12,676 nt of DNA from Coriobacteriales bacterium (GTDB taxonomy: Bacteria; Actinomycetota; Coriobacteriia; Coriobacteriales; UBA8131): the NCBI GenBank assembly GCA_031290695.1, contig JAITNB010000085.1:1-12676 (forward strand), given 5' to 3'. Made by a program: the position numbers and the translations under genes. Below, in pieces: positions 5,510-12,500 of the stretch (position 1 is the first letter of the stretch; every line of letters starts with the position of its first letter). The notes under the pieces were generated by a model. It made no database searches and was not told the origin of the DNA. It saw only the letters and a list, made by a program, of their open reading frames with translations.

Positions 5510-6168
5510 AGGGCGCGCTCGTTCTTATCCGCACTCCCTGCTTGCCCTTCGCGTTGGGCGCGCTCGTTCTTATCCGCAGGCCCTGCTTGCCCTTCGCGCT
5601 GGGCGCGCTCCTCGCGGCGCTTCTCTAACAGGCGGCCGAGGAGGAGGAAGTCCTGCTCCATGATGGGCTCTTTGCTGCGGTCGTAGATGGCAGCGGCAGG
5701 ATGGAAGATGGGGAGCACGCTAAAGGGGCCGGTGATATGCACCTGGCCGCGCAGGCCGGTGATGCCGCGGTCGGTCTTGAGGATAAAGCGGGTGGCGAAG
5801 TTGCCCAGCGTCACGAGGACCTCGGGGGCGACGGAGCGCACTTGGTCGCGGAGGAAGGGGGTACAGGCCTCGATCTCCTCGGGGAGGGGGTCGCGGTTTT
5901 GGGGCGGGCGGCACTTGAGCACGTTGGCGATATATATTTCCTCGCGCGTGAGGCCGGCAAGGGCAAGGAGCTTGTTGAGGTATTGGCCGGCCGCGCCGAT
6001 AAAGGGCTCGGCACCCAGGTCCTCCTGCTTGCCGGGGGCCTCGCCAACAAACATCACCTGGGCGTGGGGGTTGCCTACGCCAAAGACGATGGTGGTACGG
6101 GTCTCGCACAACGCACAGCGGCGGCAGTCGCCCAAGGTGGATTGTATGGTTGCGAGCGTTGTGGTCAT
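5506..6168 (-). CDS. Family-4 uracil-DNA glycosylase with 4Fe-4S cluster
   Basis: A cytoplasmic base-excision-repair enzyme that removes uracil from DNA after cytosine deamination or dUMP incorporation. The fit to family 4 (thermophile UDGa type) is good. Cluster cysteines C15, C18, C86 and C102 match the family pattern (C-x2-C ... C ... C). The active-site motif GEAPGKQED is at 43-51, FIGAAGQ at 56-62, NVLKCRPPQNRDP at 82-94, and FHPAA at 155-159 with the conserved His. The core ends near residue 186. Residues 187-220 are an extra tail of two 15-residue repeats. The ATG at 6168 has only a weak ribosome site (GAGAG). It lies 39 bp after the alr stop, and its own stop overlaps the tsaE start in ATGA, so it is probably in one transcript with alr and tsaE. 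The added tail is the only oddity. Confidence 0.93.
   Translation of the reverse strand: MTTTLATIQSTLGDCRRCALCETRTTIVFGVGNPHAQVMFVGEAPGKQEDLGAEPFIGAAGQYLNKLLALAGLTREEIYIANVLKCRPPQNRDPLPEEIEACTPFLRDQVRSVAPEVLVTLGNFATRFILKTDRGITGLRGQVHITGPFSVLPIFHPAAAIYDRSKEPIMEQDFLLLGRLLEKRREERAQREGQAGPADKNERAQREGQAGSADKNERAL
5511..5610. repeat. 45-bp tandem repeat encoding the Udg C-terminal tail
   Basis: Units 5511-5555 and 5556-5600 match at 42 of 45 positions, and a third partial unit of 10 bp follows at 5601-5610. Each full unit encodes a 15-residue charged block (E-R-A-Q-R-E-G-Q-A-G then PADKN or SADKN). This looks like recent tandem duplication at the end of the gene. Confidence 0.9.
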
Positions 6169-6207
6169 GGGAGGCTCTCAATCGTGCTTTGGCGGCGCTC
6201 TTGTCTG

Positions 6208-7563
6208 CTAGTTCTTGTATACCTTGTTAAGACGTAGGCCAAAGATGCAAGCCAGCTCGTAGCTGATGGTCCCGAGTTTGCGGGCCATGGCGTCGAGGGT
6301 GAGCTCCTGGTTGCCGCTGCGGCCGATGACGATGACCTCGTCGCCCAGCTCGACATCGAGGCGGGGGTTGAGGGTCGATGAGCGCTGGTTGATCTCTATC
6401 ATGCTCAGGTCCATACAGATGTTGCCCACCTGCGGGCAGAGCCGCCCCTTGATGAGCATGTCCATACGGTTGGACAGCGAGCGCGACAGCCCGTCCCCAT
6501 AGCCAACAGGGACCGTCGCGATGCGCACATTGCCCGGCGAATGGTACGAGTACGCGTAGCTCACGCCCTCGCCCACCGGCACGTTCTTGATGCAGTTCAC
6601 GCGTGAGCGCACGCTCATGACGGGCCGCAGGTCGATGAGCTCGCGCGTGGTGTCGCCCGGGTGCAGGCCAAACATCGCGATGCCAATGCGCACCATGTCG
6701 TAGTGCGTCTGCTTATACCGTATCGCTGCCGCCGAGTTTGCCGCGTGGATGATGCCCGGGTCGATGCCAAAATAGCGGATGTTTTCAATCGCCGCGTTAA
6801 AACGGTCGAGTTGCAATTTGAGCTCGTAGGTGTCATGCAGGTCGGCCGTCGCAAAGTGCGTGAACACCCCTTGCAGCTCAAGCCCGCGGTGAAAGCCCAC
6901 GGTGCGCAAGAAGTCGGCCGCGTCACTGTGGTGTACGCCAATGCGGTTCATCCCCGTGTCGATCTTAAGGTGAAACGGAGAAACGCGGCCCTGCTGGTCT
7001 GCCGTCTCGCCCAGCGCGAGGGCGAACTCCATGTTGTAGACCGTGGGTATGAGGTTGTAGTGCAGGAGGGCAGGGATGGTTGTTTGGGGCGGCTCGGCCA
7101 GGACGAGGATGGGTTTGGTGATGCCGGCGTCGCGCAGTTCGATGCCCTCGTCAACATTGGCGACCGCCAGGTACTCGGCACCGTGGGTGATGGCGACCTT
7201 TGCGACCTCAAGCGCCCCGTGGCCGTAGGCGTCGGCCTTGACCACGCCCATGATCTTGACGCCGGGGCCGATGCGCTTGCGCAACGCCTTGAGGTTGTGC
7301 CGCACGGCCTCGCGGTCGATCTCGAGCCACGCCCAACGCCGGTCGTTGGCGGCGATGAGGGGAACAGGGGGATCGACGGGAAGAGGGCTGGCTGCGGGCT
7401 TATCCGCAGGTTTGTCTACGGGTTTACCTGCCGCGTTAGTGTCGCCTGGAGCGGTCCCTTGTATCTGGTTGACTTCCCGTTCGAAATCGTCGAAGAGATT
7501 GGATTCGGGCTGGGCCCCCTGGTTGGAACCCTTGCCGCCCTCGATGACCCTGAACCCTTCCAC
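6208..7563 (-). CDS. alr: Alanine racemase with an N-terminal extension
   Basis: A PLP enzyme that interconverts L- and D-alanine, the D-form being needed for peptidoglycan. Motifs: WAWLEIDREAVRHN (78-90), VVKADAYGHG with the PLP lysine K109 (107-116), MNRIGV with R207, VRIGIAMFGLHPG (291-303), GEGVSYAYSY with the catalytic Tyr at about 336, and GYGDGLSR (354-361). The enzyme proper begins near residue 70 and is of normal length. Residues 1-69 form an extra hydrophilic N-terminus, including a KPVDKPADKPAA stretch. The start is GTG at 7563 with an excellent AGGAG ribosome site 4 nt upstream, so the extension is probably translated. It lies 57 bp after tRNA-Gly with no strong terminator between, and heads the run alr-udg-tsaE-tsaBRD. 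Confidence 0.95.
   Translation of the reverse strand: MEGFRVIEGGKGSNQGAQPESNLFDDFEREVNQIQGTAPGDTNAAGKPVDKPADKPAASPLPVDPPVPLIAANDRRWAWLEIDREAVRHNLKALRKRIGPGVKIMGVVKADAYGHGALEVAKVAITHGAEYLAVANVDEGIELRDAGITKPILVLAEPPQTTIPALLHYNLIPTVYNMEFALALGETADQQGRVSPFHLKIDTGMNRIGVHHSDAADFLRTVGFHRGLELQGVFTHFATADLHDTYELKLQLDRFNAAIENIRYFGIDPGIIHAANSAAAIRYKQTHYDMVRIGIAMFGLHPGDTTRELIDLRPVMSVRSRVNCIKNVPVGEGVSYAYSYHSPGNVRIATVPVGYGDGLSRSLSNRMDMLIKGRLCPQVGNICMDLSMIEINQRSSTLNPRLDVELGDEVIVIGRSGNQELTLDAMARKLGTISYELACIFGLRLNKVYKN
7394..7410. repeat. 17-bp repeat shared with the RimI-TsaD linker
   Basis: GCGGGCTTATCCGCAGG here, in the alr N-terminal extension, differs at one base from 3575-3591 in the tsaB-rimI-tsaD gene. 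Its last 12 bases recur at 5569-5580 in the udg tail. In all three genes it encodes Pro-Ala-Asp-Lys. Confidence 0.65.
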
Positions 7564-7620
7564 AAAACTCCTTCGCTATAAGGCAGGGAGCCATTCGCGC
7601 TGCTTGCCTGTGAGATATAT

Positions 7621-7695
7621 TGGAGCGGGCGACCGGGTTCGAACCGGCGAATGATGGCTTGGGAAGCCATTGCCTTACCACTTGGCTACGCCCGC
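7621..7695 (-). tRNA. tRNA-Gly (anticodon CCC)
   Basis: A 75-nt cloverleaf on the minus strand with encoded CCA. The acceptor stem GCGGGCG (7695-7689) pairs with CGCCCGC (7631-7625), followed by discriminator T and CCA. The anticodon arm is ATGGC-TTCCCAA-GCCAT with anticodon CCC, which reads GGG. The T arm GCCGG-TTCGAAC-CCGGT has the standard loop. It lies 15 bp after the stop of the RCK gene and 57 bp before alr, in the same orientation. Confidence 0.96.
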
Positions 7696-7707
7696 TTGCA
7701 TTGGTAG

Positions 7708-7713
7708 ATTCTA
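7708..7713 (-). promoter_or_regulatory. Extended -10 box for tRNA-Gly
   Basis: On the minus strand TGGTAGAAT (7716-7708) has the form TGn plus a near-consensus -10, placed 12 bp before the tRNA 5' end. Its TAG is also the stop codon of the upstream RCK gene. I see no good -35 hexamer. Function is inferred from position and sequence. Confidence 0.5.
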
Positions 7714-8385
7714 CCACAGGTTGAGCAGTGCGTCGCGGACCTCTTCCCCGATGCCCTGCTTGCTCACGACCATCACCACGTCGCCGGGGTTTAAGACCGT
7801 CGAGCCGTTGACGATGGCGAGGTTTGTGCCTTTTCCTACTGCTACCAACAGGCTCTCGGGCGGCAGGGTGATACTGGCGACGCGCTTGCCTTTGGGCGTC
7901 TTGCCGAGCATCTTCTTGGGCAGCGCGACCTCGGTGATGACCAGGTCGCCCTGAGAGAGCGACATGATGGCGTGTACGGCGCCCTCGGTGGCCTCCATCT
8001 CGATGAGGCGCGAGATAACCGAGGTGGACGACACGGCCTCGATGCCCATGCTCCTAAAGATGCGCTCGTTCTTAGGGTTGTTCACCCGTGCGATGGTGCG
8101 TGGCACGCTGAACACGAGGGAGGCTATCTCGCAGGCCACGAGGTTGGCGTCGTCGGCGCCGGTGGTCGCGACGAAGATGTCGGCCTCGCCAACTCCGGCG
8201 TCGGCCTGGTATACCGAGTCGCAGCCGTCGCCTTTTATCATGAGCGCCTGTTGGGGCAGCGTGAGCGCCAGGCGCTCGATCTTCTTCTCGCTCTGCTCGA
8301 TGATGGCCACCTGATGCCCGTTGTTGAGCATAGTGGTCGCGAGGTACTCGCCTATCTTGCCGCCGCCGTTTATGACAATGTACAT
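7711..8385 (-). CDS. TrkA-type potassium-uptake regulator (RCK), second of a pair
   Basis: A cytoplasmic RCK protein of 224 residues, the size of single TrkA/KtrA/CeoB-type subunits. The N-terminal Rossmann domain (about 1-130) begins MYIVINGGGKIGEYLA with the nucleotide-binding glycine motif (7-12). It has the acidic end of beta-2 in VAIIEQSE (26-33) and the GDGCD turn (52-56). The C-terminal RCK_C domain (about 135-218) ends in the usual beta-rich part (GDVVMVVS). Such proteins bind NAD(H) or ATP and gate TrkH/KtrB-type K+ channels. No channel gene is in this window. The ATG at 8385 lies 21 bp past the stop of the sister RCK gene. GGAG is rather far upstream (12 nt), with CAGG closer. Two adjacent trkA-like genes are also known from other Actinobacteria (ceoB-ceoC). 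Confidence 0.92.
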   Translation of the reverse strand: MYIVINGGGKIGEYLATTMLNNGHQVAIIEQSEKKIERLALTLPQQALMIKGDGCDSVYQADAGVGEADIFVATTGADDANLVACEIASLVFSVPRTIARVNNPKNERIFRSMGIEAVSSTSVISRLIEMEATEGAVHAIMSLSQGDLVITEVALPKKMLGKTPKGKRVASITLPPESLLVAVGKGTNLAIVNGSTVLNPGDVVMVVSKQGIGEEVRDALLNLW

Positions 8386-8406
8386 CCTGTGGGTCTCCGT
8401 TCGGGT

Positions 8407-9063
8407 CTATTGGGACATGTATGTGCCTATGTGTTCGAGAAGGGACCTGCGCACACAGGCCAAGACTATGTCGCCGTGGTAGAGGATGCTGTCTTTGGTG
8501 GGAATCGAGCTCAGGCTCTGGTCTTTGCGCTCAAAGGCTATGATGCGTATCTCGTGGTCGCGCTCTAGTTCGCTAACCTGAATAGCCTTTTTCTCGGTGT
8601 CCGACAGGTTGAGCGCGAAGCGCAGCACCTCGTAGTCGCCAAAGGTGTCAACATGGCTGCCGTGTTTTGCCGCAATCTTGGAGTATATCTCCTCGGCAAC
8701 GAGGGTGGTGCCGCACACGTAGTCCAGCCCCAGCTGCATGTAGGCGCTCTCACGGTCGGGGTTGTAGAGGCGCGTGAGCACATGCGGCACGCCAAAGAGC
8801 TTGCGGCCCATCTCGGCGATCATCAGGTTTGAGTTGTCCTGGTCGGTCACCGCGGCCAGCACGTCACATTCCTCCACGCCCGCGTCGAGCAACACCTCCT
8901 CGTCAAAGCCCACGCCCACAAGGGTGCGCCCCTCAAAGTTGCGGCCCAGGTTGCTAAACGACTGCTGGTCGTTGTCTATCACCACGATGTTGTTGTCCTC
9001 TTGCGAGAAGAGCGTGGCGAGCTGTGATCCCACTCTCCCGCATCCTACGACGATGATGTTCAC
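8407..9063 (-). CDS. TrkA-type potassium-uptake regulator (RCK), first of a pair
   Basis: An RCK protein of 218 residues and a diverged paralog of the neighbour at 7711-8385. The glycine motif is GCGRVGSQLA (7-16), beta-2 ends in IVVIDND (26-32), and the NAD-domain segment AAVTDQDNSN (70-79) is typical of TrkA_N. The C-terminal half has an RCK_C-like pattern (ELERDHEIRIIAFERK; HGDIVLACV). The start is GTG at 9063, with AAAGGA five bases upstream. It is the first gene after the terminator at 9184-9214 and probably opens a new transcription unit, preceded by a TATAGT box and two tandem hairpins. Its partner channel is not seen here. The two RCK proteins probably form a hetero-oligomeric ring, which is inference. 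Confidence 0.9.
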   Translation of the reverse strand: MNIIVVGCGRVGSQLATLFSQEDNNIVVIDNDQQSFSNLGRNFEGRTLVGVGFDEEVLLDAGVEECDVLAAVTDQDNSNLMIAEMGRKLFGVPHVLTRLYNPDRESAYMQLGLDYVCGTTLVAEEIYSKIAAKHGSHVDTFGDYEVLRFALNLSDTEKKAIQVSELERDHEIRIIAFERKDQSLSSIPTKDSILYHGDIVLACVRRSLLEHIGTYMSQ

Positions 9064-9087
9064 GGTGTTCCTTTCGCGTCACTACGT

Positions 9088-9093
9088 ACTATA
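9088..9093 (-). promoter_or_regulatory. Candidate -10 box for the RCK gene pair
   Basis: TATAGT on the minus strand, 25-30 bp before the GTG start at 9063 and directly after the tandem hairpin repeats. No good -35 hexamer is visible at 16-18 bp, where the sequence belongs to the repeat. This is positional inference only. Confidence 0.3.
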
Positions 9094-9105
9094 GTGCTTA
9101 ATGGG

Positions 9106-9180
9106 GCAGGAAGCGAGTGGTTGGCTCGTGGTCCTGCGAGCTTAAGGGGCAGGAAGCGAGCGGTGGGCTCGTGGTCCTGC
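9106..9180. repeat. Two tandem hairpin repeats (43-bp period) upstream of the RCK gene pair
   Basis: Cores 9106-9137 and 9149-9180 match at 30 of 32 positions, and both differences fall in the hairpin loop. Each core folds as GCAGGA/TCCTGC and CGAG/CTCG separated by an AG/TGG interior loop. A shared CTTAA sits beside each copy. They lie between the terminator of the zinc-ribbon gene and the RCK pair. The role is unknown: tandem operator, leader structure or interspersed repeat. Confidence 0.85.
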
Positions 9181-9183
9181 CTC

Positions 9184-9214
9184 CAAAAAGCAACGCCACC
9201 CAGCGGTGGCGTTG
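9184..9214 (-). terminator. Intrinsic terminator of the zinc-ribbon gene
   Basis: A perfect 10-bp stem, CAACGCCACC (9214-9205) and GGTGGCGTTG (9200-9191), with a 4-nt loop, followed on the minus strand by C and five T residues. It lies 27 bp past the stop at 9242 and separates the small gene from the RCK transcription unit. Confidence 0.93.
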
Positions 9215-9241
9215 GGGCAGTGCTATAGGGCGGTCTCTTTG

Positions 9242-9385
9242 TTACTTCTTGACAAAGAGGTTAAGCTTGCCGCCGCAAGAAGGGCAGGTACCCTTGAGCA
9301 TGGGGCGGCCGTTCTTGGTGGTAACCTCGGTTGGATCTACGATCTCCTTCTTCTCCTTGCACTTCACACAGTACGCTTCAGCCAT
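9242..9385 (-). CDS. Small zinc-ribbon protein, DUF5679 type
   Basis: A 47-residue protein starting MAEAYCVKCK, with the two knuckles C6-x2-C9 and C34-x2-C37 (CPSCGG) of a zinc ribbon and a basic C-terminus (LNLFVKK). It looks like the small DUF5679-type proteins often seen in Actinobacteria; their role is unknown and nucleic-acid binding is only a guess. I chose the ATG at 9385 because GGAGGTG lies 4 nt upstream and the cysteine core begins there. The frame stays open to 9496, but those 37 extra residues are Gln/Ser-rich and lack a matching ribosome site. It is probably monocistronic, with its own terminator 27 bp downstream and a 173-bp spacer upstream. Confidence 0.88.
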   Translation of the reverse strand: MAEAYCVKCKEKKEIVDPTEVTTKNGRPMLKGTCPSCGGKLNLFVKK

Positions 9386-9491
9386 GAAACACCTCCGATT
9401 GATTTGTTGGACTTGACCATCAACAGCATCACGCTGCTGCTTGAAGCTTGAAGTAGGATACAACAAAAGCGTGCGGGAAGTGGCTGATTCA

Positions 9492-9527
9492 GGCAAAAAA
9501 CCCCGTATTGTGCAAAAAACACCCTAT
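9492..9527. repeat. Two direct repeats with 19-bp period upstream of the zinc-ribbon gene
   Basis: GCAAAAAAC (9493-9501) recurs at 9512-9520, and each copy is followed by CC-rich sequence and TAT. On the minus strand the unit reads roughly GGGGTTTTTTGC. The copies are nearly two helical turns apart, on the same face of the DNA, which would suit a tandem operator. They lie 32-67 bp after the stop of the 1037-residue gene, so parts may instead act in termination. Confidence 0.5.
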
Positions 9528-9556
9528 ACAAGGAGGAGATTCCCGCAGTTTTGCAC
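9510..9556 (-). terminator. Weak candidate terminator of the M28-like gene
   Basis: On the minus strand GTGCAAAA (9556-9549) can pair with TTTTGCAC (9517-9510) across a 31-nt loop. A second T6 tract follows at 9500-9495. The AT-rich stem and long loop make this a weak intrinsic terminator. It overlaps the direct repeats and may simply reflect them. Confidence 0.2.
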
Positions 9557-9558
9557 CC

Positions 9559-12500
9559 CTAATTGCTCTTGATAAGCTGGATTACCACGTCGGAGGTACT
9601 TGCAAGGGTGCGCTCGCTGAGGTGCTCGGGGGTGTCCTTGCTTGAGCTCCAGCCAACAGGCATCTTGCCCTCAAGGCCGAGCAGCGATATGGCCCGCATT
9701 CCCTCTTTGAGCGCTACCGAGGCGCTCGTCTCGTAGCCATAGAAGAGCATGGGCGAGATTCCCACGCCCACGGCCTTGTCTGCCGAGGAGATGAGGTTTT
9801 GCAGACGGTGGTCGGTATTGCGGCCCACTGCCGCCCCCTCGCGTATGGTAAAGCAGAGCTCTCCGGCACCCACCCCTTCAAGGTTGATGATAAGGGCGCC
9901 TCGCAACTCGCTTGAATGCCCCCTGATAAACTCCTTCATGCCCGCATTGTCTGCGCCATGCGCCCCCAGGGCAACCAGCCAGACCTCTTTGTCGAGCAAC
10001 TCCTGGCTCAGGTCCATCATCGCATCGACATTGCCTTCATACGACGTGCCTCCGTAGGCCCCGCCCTTCCAGCTGTCGTCTTCTTCTTCTGAGAAGTTCT
10101 CCCAGCTCCCAATGCTCGACCCCTCCTTGCGCGCGTCAAAACCCTCGTCCACGCCAATCCAGCTTGACGGTGCGTCCTCGAACTTCTCCTTCTTCTTGCC
10201 TGAGATGCGGTCGCCCATGTTGCCAAAGAACGACCGTACCCGCGATGAGGGCATCGATACCAGCTCGGGGTCTGAGAAGGTCCCCGTCTCGGAGTATTCC
10301 CGTACAACGGAGGAGTCGTCGGCATCTACTATATAGTGTTCGCCCCCCTCGTGATATTCAAGCAGCTCCTCGCCAACCGGGCGCATCACGCCGGTCGCAC
10401 CAAGCGGCGCAAACGCGCCGGTGAGGTTTATGGGCGAGTCGCTCTCGGGGAGCAGGACCTCGCTTGGGTCCAACGACATAACGAGCCCCGCCTGATGGGT
10501 GGGTATCTTGCCCGACTCCCCCGCCGCCACCGAGGGGAGGGCCGACAGGCGGCCTAACGGGGCGCTCGTGCGGGGCTCGTCGTGGGCAGGGCGTGGCGCG
10601 TGTGATGGCTGTGATGTACGTGACGCCTGTGATGTGCGTGACACCTGTGATGTGTGTGACGCTCGTGATGCCCGTGACGTGCGTGACGGTTCTGGTGGCA
10701 TGGTGAGCGGGGCGTTTGCACCTTGCCGCTCCTCGTTTGCAGGTACAACGACTGCGGGACCGTTCGCACCCAAACCAGGCAGGACCTTGAAGGCGGAGCG
10801 GTCGATCCCGCTAAAGTCTGGTTGCAGAGAAGGCCCAGGGAGCTTTTGCCGCGGCGCGTCCGGAGCAGGGATGGTGGGCTGTGACACAGGCGCGGATGCA
10901 GGTGTGGGGGCAGATGTGGAGGCGGGTATAGGGGCGACCTCGCCGGTGGTCGCGGCAGACGCCTGTTCCTTGGCGAACCGCTCCTCGGCGGGCTGTGGCT
11001 CGGCAAGGGTTGGCTCGGCAGGTTGTGGCTCAGCAGGCAGTGGCTCGGCGGGCGGGGCGACGGGCAGTGACTCGGCGGGTTGTGGCTCAACAGGCAGCGC
11101 AGTAAGCGTCTCTACCGTGGCAACGGGGCCGGAGCGGGCGGGCGACGGCACGGGCTCCGTGTCGAGGGTCTCGGGGTGTCCGAGTGCGGTGCCGGTAGTG
11201 GGAACATCGGCAAACTTGGAGCGGTACCCGGCCTTGTCTTTTGCATCAGTCCCGCTCTTCTCCGCCTTTTCCTCTGCTTTTTTCTTCGCGTTGGCAAACC
11301 ATGAGGGGGTGCCGTCGGCCTCGCGTTTTTGGGGCAGGATGAGTTTTTGGCGGGCGGCGGCCCCTTGCTCCTGCTGCTCTCGCTGTTCTTGTTGTTCCTG
11401 CTGTTCCTTCTGTTCCTGCTGTTCTGCGAGGGGCTTGCGTACGTGGATATAGGGGTTTTGGGTCAGGTTGCTTGCCGAGGAGGGCGTAGCAGAGGCAAAT
11501 TGCCTGGCAGGGCCCCTCGCCGGGGGGGCGGGGATAGTGGTGCGTGAGCCAACGGGGCGCGGGGCGTCGCGCGAGACCGGGGGGGCCAGGTCGATAGTCT
11601 GCTCGTTCTCGGAGTGCGCGGGAGGGGTGGACGGGTCGAAGGCGGAGACGGGGGCTTCGGGGTCGAAGGAGGCTACAGGGTCAAAGGCAAGGGCGTTGGG
11701 GTCGAGGGTATCGACGACGGAGGCCATGGAAGCGCGTGGGGTCACACGCTCGTCGGCGGCGGCCAGAGTGGACGCGAAGCCGGGGTCGGTAGCAGAGGCG
11801 CGGCTGCGCTCGCTGCGGTCACGGTCGCGGTCGCTGCGCTCGCTGCGGTCACGGTCGCTACGGTCACGGTCGCGGTCACTGTGGTCGCTACGGTCACCGT
11901 GGCCGCTGCGCTCGCTGCGCCGTGCGCCCAAACTCCTCCGCGAACGTCGCGGCTCATTGGACAGGGAGAACAGGCGCTCGGCGATGCCATGGAGCGCAGC
12001 GATGCCGGAGCCGTTGCAGTTGGCCCCAAGGGTATGGGGCATAAGGCGGTTGACGACCTCGACAATGAGCGCAAGCAAAGCCACGGCCCCAAAGGCACAG
12101 GCGACGACTACGGCGATGCTGATAACAAAGCCGGGAAGGGGCAGCAGCGTGAGCAGCGCGACAAGAGGCAGCGCAACAACGGCAATGCGAATGACGCGGC
12201 GTAGCTGGTGGAGGTTGTTCGCCATGAACGGCAGCGCCTGGAGCTTCGCGCGCTCAGAGTCGTAATGGGCGACGACGACGATCTTGCGCTTTTTGGCGGC
12301 GACCTCTTGGGGGAGGTAGCGCGCGACGACGTTTTGGCTGAGGCTCTTCTTAAAAAACGGCGCAAAGGGGTTCTTGCCCAGATAGTCCACCACCAGCAGG
12401 GCTGCCGCTATGAGGGCAAGGATAAAGGCGCCCGTCCTGAGGCCAGGCATAAAATAGAGCACAAAGGCGGCCAGGGCGGCCACTGCATAGATGAGGATAC

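Noticed and set aside
7564..7620. Terminator between tRNA-Gly and alr (AGGCA ... TGCCT pairing)
   Set aside because: It has only a 5-bp stem with a long loop and no T-tract beyond TTAT, so it is too weak to call.
9386..9496. 37-codon N-terminal extension of the zinc-ribbon gene
   Set aside because: The ATG at 9385 has a strong GGAGGTG ribosome site and begins the compact cysteine domain. The extension has no domain character.
10499..11452. Long plus-strand open frame opposite the M28-like linker
   Set aside because: It is a shadow of the repeat-rich, GC-rich linker. The minus-strand frame continues through it and joins two recognisable domain halves.
11797..11949. CRISPR-like array
   Set aside because: The 30-bp units are contiguous with no spacers and are in-frame codon repeats.
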